A DNA stretch of 64,000 nucleotides, from NCBI GenBank assembly GCA_964551335.1, contig CAZKCO010000024.1:1-64000 (forward strand), in the 5' to 3' direction. Below the pieces are notes generated by a model. That model was not told where the DNA came from, ran no database searches, and was given only the letters and a program-made list of their open reading frames with translations. The stretch comes from Tunicatimonas sp964551335. Lineage in GTDB: Bacteria > Bacteroidota > Bacteroidia > Cytophagales > Cyclobacteriaceae. This document shows positions 35,299 to 41,981 of this stretch, piece by piece (position 1 is the stretch's first letter; each line of letters opens with the position of its first letter). A program made the position numbers and the translations under genes.

Positions 35299-36258
35299 AT
35301 GATTGTGTCTCGTAGTATCAAGTGGAAGCATGTCTTTCACTATACCTGGAAGAGTTTACTCTATTTCTTTTTGCTATCGCTAGCCGTGTACATCTTGCAC
35401 GTCGGCTTCGATATTCACACGCTCTCGCTGCCCTTCAACGCCGTGGCAACCCTAAGCACAGCCTTGGCTATTTACTTAGGGTTTAAGAACAATAGCGCCT
35501 ACGACCGGTGGTGGGAAGCCCGAAAAATATGGGGGCTGCTTGTTAATTACAGCCGGGCCTGGGCCCGTGAAATTCTGGCGTTTCCGGTAGCGGGCCATGC
35601 CCTGGATCAGTCGGCCCTCGCCGAATGGAAGCAGAGACTGATCTACCGGCATATTGCTTTCGTGCACGCTTTACGAGTCTTCCTTCGGGTTAAACATAGC
35701 TACAATGATAACGGGGTGGTAGAACTGATTGAAGAGAGCAACCAGTACGAAGATCTGCAGGATTTTCTCTCTCCGGAAGAGTATGCCCAAACGCTGAGCA
35801 AGAAGAATCCGCCTAACTATCTGCTTCAGCGGCAGAGTGAAGACTTGCAATTAGCCCTCCAGCAGGGATGGCTATCGGATTATCGCTTAGTGCGTTTGGA
35901 TGAAACACTCACCGAGTTCAACAACCATCAGGGACGAAGTGAGCGGATCAAGAATACGCCTTTCCCTAGAGCGTATAGTTTCTTTTCCCGGGTGTTTGTG
36001 CACATCCACGGCACACTGATACCACTGGCCTTTGTAGAAGAGATCGGCTGGTTCAATATTCCTTTGTCATTGCTTATTAACTTCGTCTTTTTAGCGCTAG
36101 ACTATATCGGGGAAAGAACCGAAGATCCGTTTGAGAACCGCATGGACGACACTCCGTTGACGGCTATCAGCATTACCATTGAAGAAAACCTCAAGGAGAT
36201 GCTAGGAGACCATTCGCTTCCCGCGAAACCGGTACCCGTTGAGGGAGTGGTTATGTAG
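35299..36258 (+). CDS. bestrophin-family anion channel
   Basis: This 319-residue membrane protein has the bestrophin signature: the aromatic-rich N-terminus HVFHYTWKSLLYFFLL, the neck-like SLPFNAVATLSTALAIYLGF, then NNSAYDRWWEARKIWG, and the C-terminal GERTEDPFENRMDDTPLTAI, where calcium-activated channels place their acidic clasp. Bacterial homologues form pentameric chloride or other ion channels. The gene stands alone between the DUF2383 protein and a convergent receiver-domain gene. Regulation is not visible apart from a hairpin in the leader. Confidence 0.88.
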   Translation: MIVSRSIKWKHVFHYTWKSLLYFFLLSLAVYILHVGFDIHTLSLPFNAVATLSTALAIYLGFKNNSAYDRWWEARKIWGLLVNYSRAWAREILAFPVAGHALDQSALAEWKQRLIYRHIAFVHALRVFLRVKHSYNDNGVVELIEESNQYEDLQDFLSPEEYAQTLSKKNPPNYLLQRQSEDLQLALQQGWLSDYRLVRLDETLTEFNNHQGRSERIKNTPFPRAYSFFSRVFVHIHGTLIPLAFVEEIGWFNIPLSLLINFVFLALDYIGERTEDPFENRMDDTPLTAISITIEENLKEMLGDHSLPAKPVPVEGVVM

Positions 36259-36316
36259 AATGTTTGTGGGCCTGTATATCTTGCGGTAGCTGAAAAAGAA
36301 AGGTTTGAAGTAGCCT

Positions 36317-36715
36317 TTAACAGTGGTATATAAAGGGTTGTCCAGCGGCCACGGTATGAATAGCCTGGATCAGCGTTTTGGTATCTACTACTTTGGGCAT
36401 ACAGCCTAAAGCCCCGGCGGCCAGAATATCCTGTATGTAGTAGGGTTCATCGTGCAAGGTGAGGGCCAGTACCTTAATTTGGGGGAAATACTGACTCAGA
36501 TGACGAGTAGCCTGAATACCATCCAGCTCCGGCATCTGAATATCCATCAGCACTACATCAACCAATAAGCCTTGCACTAGCTCTATCGTCTGCCAGCCAT
36601 TTTCGGCCTCTCCTACTACAAGCACTTCGGGATGACCACTTAACAAGAGCCGCAAAGCATCCCGGATGAAAGGATGATCATCCGCAATAATCAATCGTAC
36701 CGGTGAACGCATCAT
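36317..36715 (-). CDS. single-domain response regulator (NarL-type receiver without HTH)
   Basis: A 132-residue receiver domain with the acidic pair D12/D13, the phospho-acceptor D58 in VVLMDIQMPELDG, a Thr in the LALTLHD strand and the conserved Lys in CMPKV. It ends at AAGQPFIYHC, just where NarL/FixJ proteins continue into a LuxR-type helix-turn-helix. Only 58 bp separate it from the convergent bestrophin gene, and no displaced HTH is seen. It is therefore a stand-alone receiver or one that lost its output domain. A TGAC-N4-GTCA box is 75 bp upstream. No histidine kinase is adjacent. Confidence 0.82.
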   Translation of the reverse strand: MMRSPVRLIIADDHPFIRDALRLLLSGHPEVLVVGEAENGWQTIELVQGLLVDVVLMDIQMPELDGIQATRHLSQYFPQIKVLALTLHDEPYYIQDILAAGALGCMPKVVDTKTLIQAIHTVAAGQPFIYHC

Positions 36716-36790
36716 AATGAACTCTCGCTATTCGGATAATTATGCTATCCGAATAAGAAGAAATCTCGCAAAGTAATCACTTTTTTACAA

Positions 36791-36802
36791 TGACTTACGT
36801 CA
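36791..36802. promoter_or_regulatory. Crp/Fnr-type box (TGACTTACGTCA)
   Basis: TGAC and GTCA arms around TTAC with a flanking A on both sides in dyad context (aaTGAC..GTCAa), 75 bp upstream of the lone receiver gene. The spacing equals that of the first giant T9SS gene. Confidence 0.5.
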
Positions 36803-36903
36803 ACCGCGAGAAATAACCACAACAGAAAGGCGAAGCGGTGTTCCACTTCACCTGTGTCGTATCAAAGCCGTTGTCTCTTTTAGATTAAAACTTTCCAGAC
36901 TGG

Positions 36904-38646
36904 CTACTTTCCTTCCAGTTTTACTCGTTCATACCCTACTGCACTGATAAAAAGATTGGCAGATTCATCGGCTTCTACACTGAAACTACCATCCAAATCA
37001 GACACAGTTCCAGCGTTAGTACCCCCCACTACGATATTCGCTCCGGGAAATTCCTTTCCATCTTCAGCGTAAATAGTTCCGGACCATTTACCGTCGGCGT
37101 ATTTGGCATCTACTCGAAGTTGGTTAGTTATTATCTCGACTTTCTCGGCGATAATCCGACCCTTGGTGCTATTATCAGGGTTCGTTTCGCCTTCGCTCAG
37201 CTTAAAGGTAATTGGAACAACCATTCGTACCCTGACCGGCTTACCCCGCTGTTTTCCGGGATTGAAGGCCGGAGTATTCTGTACTACTCTCACCGCCTCC
37301 TCATCGCAACCTCCGCCAATTCCTTTAATGGCTTGTACATCGGTAAGGGAACCGTCTTTCTCCACTACGAACTGTACATCTATCCGCCCCTCAATTCCTT
37401 CCAGTCGGGCTTGTAAAGGATACTTAATTTCGCTGGCTATGTAGCGATAAAATGCCCACATGCCCCCCTTATACTCCGGTTGTTCTTCTACCACGGTAAA
37501 TACATCTCCCGCCATTTTAGATTTATCGGAAAGATAGTTGAAGTTAGCGCCGTCTTTTTTAAGGGCAATGTAGATAGCCCGGTTGGGTCTATCCACATTC
37601 ATGGAGTGAACCAGTTCGGGATCAAGGTTTTGCAGTCCCGCCACTTCCTCTAAATCATCATCCTCAGCCACATCCACTTTCATAAATGATAGCTCGTCCT
37701 TCATCTCACCGAGATCGGTTTGCATGCTGGTAGGTAGCTGATCAAAGGAGATGCTGTTGCTCTGGCTACCCATCTCTTTTATTTCCTGGTCCAGCTCCTC
37801 GGTGCAGGCAAACACCACGAAGAGTAGTGCACCTAGTGCCGATAGCGTCCCCAGTTTCCAGGGGCTTACATTTTTTGCTTGTTTTTTCATCGCTGTTAGT
37901 CGTTTTAGAATTAAACCATCGTGAAAGGAGCTGGCCAGGCTCAATCCATTTGACTTTAAAGTAGAACTGATCAGTATAGACGAGTAACGGTCGATGTGGT
38001 ACGACTTTAGGGCGTAGGCATCGGCCTGGTACTCGTGTATTTTTTTGATTTCTTGGCTGATGATCCATGCGGTAGGCAGCCACCAGAAAGCTATCTTAAA
38101 TAGCTCCAAGAATAGTATATCGTAGGTGTGCCCCAGGTCAACGTGGGCTTTTTCGTGCTTCAGAATTGCGTGGTAGTCCTCCTGCTCTCTATCAATCTCA
38201 TCGCTCAGGAATATCCAGTGAAAGAAGGTGAAGCTCCCGCTAATATTCCGGACTTTGCGGATGTACAAATCATCAAACTTCTCGTAGCTACTCCGGCGCT
38301 CCAAGCGGATAAGATGGAGCAGACTACGGCAGAATTTTACCAATAGCACCAGGCTGATAGCCGCATAAATCCAGATCAATAGCTCGAAGCTCCAGATTGA
38401 GGTAGTTGCGGTCGGGGCAACGGCTATCGCCTCTAGCGGAACGGCTTCCAGCGGTACGGCATAGACAGGCTCCGGGCTACTGAAGAGTTTGGGAAGCTTA
38501 AACAGCGGGATGATTAGCGCCAGAACGGTAGAGCCCATCAGGTAAAATCGCATTTTGGCGTACTGCTGCTCTTCTCGCAGAAAGAGCCAGTAGCCCAGCA
38601 TCAGGGCAGTGTGGATCACCGCCAATTCTATCAGGTAATTGCTCAT
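36904..38646 (-). CDS. M56 (BlaR1-type) membrane peptidase with TonB-like C-terminal domain
   Basis: This 580-residue protein has four N-terminal membrane helices with an intracellular zinc-peptidase loop, HEKAH (H164-H168), an HExxH motif. A second IHEYQADAYAL follows, with the third ligand. After a helix near 270 the protein becomes periplasmic. Residues ~390-485 form a TonB C-terminal-like domain (GGMWAFYRYIASEIKYP to VRVRMVVPITFKL). The end (~510-578) is a carboxypeptidase regulatory-like beta-sandwich (GTIYAEDGKEFPGANI). It is a sensor protease that would cleave the BlaI repressor. It overlaps blaI by 4 bp (ATGA), so translation is coupled. There is no penicillin-binding sensor domain, so beta-lactam sensing is unlikely. 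Confidence 0.87.
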   Translation of the reverse strand: MSNYLIELAVIHTALMLGYWLFLREEQQYAKMRFYLMGSTVLALIIPLFKLPKLFSSPEPVYAVPLEAVPLEAIAVAPTATTSIWSFELLIWIYAAISLVLLVKFCRSLLHLIRLERRSSYEKFDDLYIRKVRNISGSFTFFHWIFLSDEIDREQEDYHAILKHEKAHVDLGHTYDILFLELFKIAFWWLPTAWIISQEIKKIHEYQADAYALKSYHIDRYSSILISSTLKSNGLSLASSFHDGLILKRLTAMKKQAKNVSPWKLGTLSALGALLFVVFACTEELDQEIKEMGSQSNSISFDQLPTSMQTDLGEMKDELSFMKVDVAEDDDLEEVAGLQNLDPELVHSMNVDRPNRAIYIALKKDGANFNYLSDKSKMAGDVFTVVEEQPEYKGGMWAFYRYIASEIKYPLQARLEGIEGRIDVQFVVEKDGSLTDVQAIKGIGGGCDEEAVRVVQNTPAFNPGKQRGKPVRVRMVVPITFKLSEGETNPDNSTKGRIIAEKVEIITNQLRVDAKYADGKWSGTIYAEDGKEFPGANIVVGGTNAGTVSDLDGSFSVEADESANLFISAVGYERVKLEGK

Positions 38647-39005
38647 GACTTTTTGTTTTTAAGTTCCTGCAGTAGTTGCTCCAACTCGCTCAGGCTGAGG
38701 TTATCTTCTTTGGTGAAGAAGGAAACCATCTGCCGGTACGACCCGCTGAAGTATTTCTTCACAAACCCCTTCATAAAGGACTTGGTATAGGCTTCTTTGG
38801 TAATTAAAGGATAGTACTTGTGGGACTTGCCGTGTATCTCATGGCCAACAAACTCTTTCTGTTGCAGGATGCGGACGATGGTGGAAACGGTGTTGTAGGC
38901 CGGCTTGGGTTCCGGCAGTTTCTGGATGATGTCCTTCACAAAGGCAGATTCCAGCTCCCACAGTACTTGCATGATCTCCTCTTCGGCTTTGGTTAATTCT
39001 TTCAT
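38643..39005 (-). CDS. BlaI/MecI-family transcriptional repressor
   Basis: A 120-residue winged-helix protein with the family pattern TKAEEEIMQVLWELESAFVK, then KPAYNTVSTIVRILQQKEFV and the C-terminal dimerisation helices. It should repress its own operon together with the M56 gene, which overlaps its stop by 4 bp. Three TTAGTTT-type inverted repeats lie 26-96 bp upstream, clear candidate operators. Cleavage by the M56 peptidase in response to an envelope signal would relieve repression. Confidence 0.9.
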   Translation of the reverse strand: MKELTKAEEEIMQVLWELESAFVKDIIQKLPEPKPAYNTVSTIVRILQQKEFVGHEIHGKSHKYYPLITKEAYTKSFMKGFVKKYFSGSYRQMVSFFTKEDNLSLSELEQLLQELKNKKS

Positions 39006-39030
39006 TGATTAGCTCGATACATCAGCAATA

Positions 39031-39101
39031 AACTAAATAATTAGTTAAAACTAAAAACTTAGTTTGATATATCCTAATCATTCAAACTAAAAATTTAGTT
39101 T
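39031..39101. promoter_or_regulatory. three BlaI-type operator palindromes
   Basis: Three dyads with arms of (A)AACTAA and TTAGTT(T): AACTAAATAATTAGTT at 39031-39046, AAACTAAAAACTTAGTTT at 39048-39065 and AAACTAAAAATTTAGTTT at 39084-39101. They lie 26-96 bp upstream of blaI. The first two are almost adjacent, so cooperative binding of a dimeric repressor is likely. The core resembles the TACA-type dyads of BlaI proteins only in layout. Confidence 0.75.
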
Positions 39102-39178
39102 AATAGATTATTATATTCTTTGCACTACTCAGCAAATATGTCGTTATCCCGCTCCACGGTGGCCCGGATGAGCAGCGC

Positions 39179-39266
39179 GAATTCCGGTGGACGTCCCGGC
39201 AGGGAACAGCACGCGCCCAGCGTGGGGCGGGGTCTCTCACCCATTATGCATGAGACCCCGGAATTC
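39179..39266. repeat. inverted-repeat element of unknown origin
   Basis: GAATTCCGG (39179-39187) and CCGGAATTC (39258-39266) are perfect inverted repeats that enclose a hairpin of GGGGTCTC (39229-39236) and GAGACCCC (39252-39259). The flanking text, with repeated CCGG(G)GAAT and GTTACCA/ATTGGCA motifs, recalls the ends of IS21-type elements. No transposase is present, so this is at best a relic. Confidence 0.35.
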
Positions 39267-39480
39267 GTTACCACTCATCCGGGGAATGTGAATTGGCATA
39301 ATATGAACGGTAGATTTCCAATTCAGATGTAGTTGGAGTGGGCATTTCTTGGCTGAGTTGCAGGTTCGTTTAGTACAAAAGGAAGCTGCTCAATAAGATG
39401 TTTCCCGGAGAAATACCAAAAGACGCCGACTTGTTAGTAAAAAAAGAAAGAAACATCCGAAAAGACATTTACAATGTACA

Positions 39481-39785
39481 TTTTCAATTGGAAAAATCGA
39501 TTTAACCTCGGCTCAGTGCAATTTCCATTTGGAAATAAGCGTTTGACCCCGGCTTAGTGCAATTTCAAATTGGAAATACGCGTTTGACCTCGGCTCAGTG
39601 CAATTTCAAATTGGAAATACGCATTTACCCCCGGCTCAGTACATTTTCCAATTGGAAAAATTAAATCTCACCCTTCCTTTTGCGCATTTCCAGTTGGAAA
39701 TAAGGGTTTGACCTTGGCTCAGTGTAATTTCCAATTGGAAATATCTTATTACCCCCTTCCTTTACGATTTTTTCGGTTGGATAAA
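39481..39785. repeat. 41-bp tandem array of palindromic units
   Basis: Eight copies, the last degenerate, with a palindromic core of the form ATTTCCAATTGGAAAT, centred near 39488, 39528, 39569, 39610, 39651, 39693, 39734 and 39775, so the period is 41-42 bp. Between most cores lies a conserved linker similar to GCGTTTGACCTCGGCTCAGT. The period is not a multiple of three and the linkers are alike, so it is neither coding nor a CRISPR array. Copies of AAAGGAAGCTG flank it near 39379 and 39790. It could be a multi-site DNA-binding platform or a replicating repeat. Confidence 0.7.
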
Positions 39786-39859
39786 TGCCAAAGGAAGCTG
39801 TTTTAAATTTTTTTGACGAAGTAAAATAGCCGGTACGGCATATCTGGACATTTTAACGC

Positions 39860-40062
39860 TGAGGGTAGTGTTCCGAAGGGTCACTGCCCTTTTACAAAGG
39901 AAAAAGAGGAACTCCGTTCCGGGACACGTAATCCGGAATAATCAGTCGGGCGGTTGTACTGTTTCGGGACTACAACTCTTAGCAAAGCGGTTAATTGCCC
40001 TACGGGCATGGATGTAACATCCATAGGCATTGTTAGCACGGGATTATAAATCCCGCGCAGCA
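39860..40062. repeat. REP-like hairpin element, copy 1 (long form)
   Basis: The 3' part has three small hairpins in a row: GCCCTACGGGC (39997-40007), ATGGATGTAACATCCAT (40008-40024) and CGGGATTATAAATCCCG (40039-40055), then CGCAGC. The upstream 130 bp (starting near GTAGTGTTCCGAAGGGTCAC) resemble the same part of copy 3. It lies just before the DUF6883 gene. Confidence 0.65.
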
Positions 40063-40170
40063 TGTTGGAGGGTAGCTCAAAGAAATTTATTTTATGAAAT
40101 TGCATCCGGGTACTTCTATAGAAATACCTAATCCGAAACCGAATTACTCTCATTTTGGCTATCTTGTGAT

Positions 40171-40503
40171 ATGTATTTGCCTAATAAAGAGAAAGCTAAT
40201 GTAGCTATCGACAAGATCTCCAATTACCTTTTATCAACTTCTCATCCGGTAGGTAAATATAAGGCAGCATTCTTTGAGAGTATTGGGTTTGAGATCAATC
40301 AACCGGAAATACTACAAGAAGCTCTCAGGCGAATTCCTGAAAAGTATGTAGTAAAAGAGACAGCTAGTACCCAATTTGGCAAGAAGTTTATCATTGACGG
40401 AAACATTGTTGCACCTAACCACCGTTCTTATCTACTGCGTACTGTTTGGATTGTAAAAAATAATGCCGATACGGCTTACTTAGTTACGGCGTATCCGTTA
40501 TAA
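40171..40503 (+). CDS. DUF6883 family protein (toxin-like candidate)
   Basis: This 110-residue protein opens with NKEKANVAIDKISNYLLSTSHPVGKYKAAFFES and closes with NHRSYLLRTVWIVKN...YLVTAYP. These are the recognisable DUF6883 features: an N-terminal helix, the HPVGKxKA motif and a C-terminal strand with Arg and Trp. Such domains also occur at the ends of polymorphic toxins, so a nuclease-type toxin activity is plausible but unproven. The DUF4926 gene follows after 8 bp in the same order as the second pair at 45.5-46.1 kb. Copies of the REP-like element lie on both sides, so this looks like an acquired two-gene cassette. Confidence 0.72.
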   Translation: MYLPNKEKANVAIDKISNYLLSTSHPVGKYKAAFFESIGFEINQPEILQEALRRIPEKYVVKETASTQFGKKFIIDGNIVAPNHRSYLLRTVWIVKNNADTAYLVTAYPL

Positions 40504-40511
40504 TTTGTAAA

Positions 40512-40742
40512 TTGAAACCTATGAAAGAGTTTGATCTTATTGCTTTAACAGAGTCTATTCCCGAATACGGTTTAGAAAAAGGAGATGTAGGCGCAATAGT
40601 GGCGGTATACGATGAGGGAAAAGGCTATGAGATAGAGTTTACTACCTATACGGGGGAAACTATAGCAGTAATTACTGTTTCTTCTCACCAAATTCGTCCA
40701 TTAGGAGAAAAAGAATTGATGAGTGCCCGGAGTTTAAGTTAA
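40512..40742 (+). CDS. DUF4926 family protein (antitoxin/immunity-like candidate)
   Basis: A 76-residue protein that may start at the second Met (MKEFDLIALT, nt 40521). The SH3-like pattern of DUF4926 is clear: LIALTESIPEYGLEKGDVGAI, then VYDEGKGYEIEFTTYTGETIA and a final VSSHQIRPL. These proteins are often encoded next to DUF6883 and are thought to be its partner, perhaps an antitoxin. Its stop codon runs straight into the second REP-like element, so the element has inserted at, or forms, the 3' end of the cassette. Confidence 0.75.
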   Translation: MKPMKEFDLIALTESIPEYGLEKGDVGAIVAVYDEGKGYEIEFTTYTGETIAVITVSSHQIRPLGEKELMSARSLS

Positions 40743-40810
40743 TTGCCCTACGGGCATGGATGTAACATCCATAGGCATTGTTGCCACGGGATTATAAATC
40801 CCGCGCAGCG
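40740..40810. repeat. REP-like hairpin element, copy 2 (short form)
   Basis: The same three hairpins as copy 1: GCCCTACGGGC (40745-40755), ATGGATGTAACATCCAT (40756-40772) and CGGGATTATAAATCCCG (40787-40803), followed by CGCAGC. It begins at the stop codon of the DUF4926 gene and lacks the long upstream part of copies 1 and 3. Confidence 0.7.
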
Positions 40811-40959
40811 TTAAGGGTTGGAACAAAGCGGATACTAACTGCTGCAAAAAGTGTAAGGCCCCTGCTTAAAACAGTTGGCGTAGCCCGATGTCCGTTTTTT
40901 CCTATACTTTGAAGTTTCTATTCTTTATTTTTACCGGGAGTTGAAAAAAACAGCCTACC

Positions 40960-41526
40960 ATGAAACCCACCTTGTTACTTATTTCTATCATCTGCCTATT
41001 GGCAGCAACTTCAGAAGCACAAACACTAAGTAAAGCTGAAAAAATTGAACGGGCATTATCGGCCGCACCTGCTTCGGTAGCTGAGCACGCTACGGTTATG
41101 GAATGGGAGAGTCGTACTGTATTGAAAGAAGGCAGCAGTGATTATATATGTTTCCCTACTATTGGTGGAGCACCCTACCCCATGTGCATAGAGCAGGAAT
41201 GGCTTGGTTTTATTGAAGCCATGCTCAGTGGAGCAGAAAAGCCCCCAACACCCAACCGAATGGCTATTGGATACTGGCTACAGGGTGCTCCGGCAATGAG
41301 CAATGAAACTCCATTTGCCACTCCCGAAGAAGCCGCCAATCATGTGATTGCCCCCGGTGATCCCCATCTTGCCATTTTGTTTCCTGATGAAGCGATGCTA
41401 GAAGGGTATCCGGATAATCCTGAACAGGGAGGTCCCTGGGTAATGTACAAGAATACCCCCTACGTTCACTTAATGGTTCCAGCCCCCTCTCCATCAATAG
41501 CCGAAGCCGAAGTTTCCAATCGCTAG
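40960..41526 (+). CDS. secreted protein of unknown function
   Basis: This 188-residue protein has a clear signal peptide (MKPTLLLISIICLLAATSEAQ). The mature part begins with a helical segment (TLSKAEKIERALSAAP) and holds two cysteines (YICFP, PMCIEQEW) that might pair. The later text AIGYWLQGAPAMSN and APGDPHLAILFPDEAMLEGYPDNPEQGGPWVMYK is well defined but belongs to no family I recognise. It lies between REP-like copies 2 and 3. No operon partner is seen. Confidence 0.6.
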   Translation: MKPTLLLISIICLLAATSEAQTLSKAEKIERALSAAPASVAEHATVMEWESRTVLKEGSSDYICFPTIGGAPYPMCIEQEWLGFIEAMLSGAEKPPTPNRMAIGYWLQGAPAMSNETPFATPEEAANHVIAPGDPHLAILFPDEAMLEGYPDNPEQGGPWVMYKNTPYVHLMVPAPSPSIAEAEVSNR

Positions 41527-41581
41527 CAGCAGATATTGTCTACTTAAACCCGAAGCTAATTCACATTAAGTGATGCCCTGC

Positions 41582-41800
41582 TAAGAGTAGTGTTCTGAAA
41601 GGTCACCCCGACCAGGTCACTATTCTTTTGTTAATGATAACGGGAGCTTTGTTTCGGGACGTGTAGTGGGTAAAGCATAGTCCAGCAGGATATCCTGCAT
41701 CAGAACCACTACACTTGGCAAAGCGGTTCATCGCCCTACGGGCATGGATGTAACATCCATAGTGATTGATTGCCCGAGATTACAAATCCCGGGCAGCGTT
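41582..41800. repeat. REP-like hairpin element, copy 3 (long form)
   Basis: GCCCTACGGGC (41733-41743) and ATGGATGTAACATCCAT (41744-41760) are exact matches to copies 1 and 2. The third hairpin is diverged but still paired (CCCGAGATTACAAATCCCGGG, 41773-41793, shown here in parts). The upstream part from about 41586 (GTAGTGTTCTGAAAGGTCAC) parallels copy 1. Confidence 0.65.
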
Positions 41801-41928
41801 TAGGTAAATTTTGTTGCTAAGCTTGCCGTATCGGGGCGCAGTCCTTGGCAAAATCGGGGCTATTGTGGAACTGCCTTAATGGAATTGAGGGCGCGTTGAT
41901 AATGTGGGATGACTGATTTTTTTCCTGG

Positions 41929-41970
41929 ACTATTATAGCTTTAACCGAATCTATTCCTGAAAATAGATAG
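41929..41970 (+). pseudogene. DUF4926 N-terminal fragment (relic)
   Basis: Read in one frame, this stretch gives T-IIALTESIPENR and then a stop. IIALTESIPE matches LIALTESIPE of the intact DUF4926 protein at nine of ten positions, and the underlying DNA is clearly similar. No start codon or further protein follows, so it is a fragment of a third copy. The region before it (41801-41928) has no coding frame that I can support. Confidence 0.5.
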
Positions 41971-41981
41971 GAAGCCGCCCA

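Noticed and set aside
36258..36316. Frameshifted LuxR-type HTH after the receiver gene
   Set aside because: Only 58 bp lie between the receiver stop and the bestrophin gene, and no frame there resembles an HTH domain.
36904..39005. Beta-lactam resistance sensor pair
   Set aside because: The M56 protein lacks a penicillin-binding sensor domain and no beta-lactamase is nearby, so only the BlaI/M56 type is claimed.
39120..39332. 70-codon plus-strand frame in the inverted-repeat element
   Set aside because: Its composition follows the nested inverted repeats, with no family resemblance and no ribosome-binding context.
39398..39505. 35-codon plus-strand frame starting MFPGEIPKDADLL
   Set aside because: It runs into the first array unit, has no homologue I can recognise and is too short to support without further evidence.
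39481..39785. CRISPR array
   Set aside because: The period of 41 bp and repeated cores look CRISPR-like at first, but the linkers are similar to each other, the cores are simple palindromes, and no cas gene is near.
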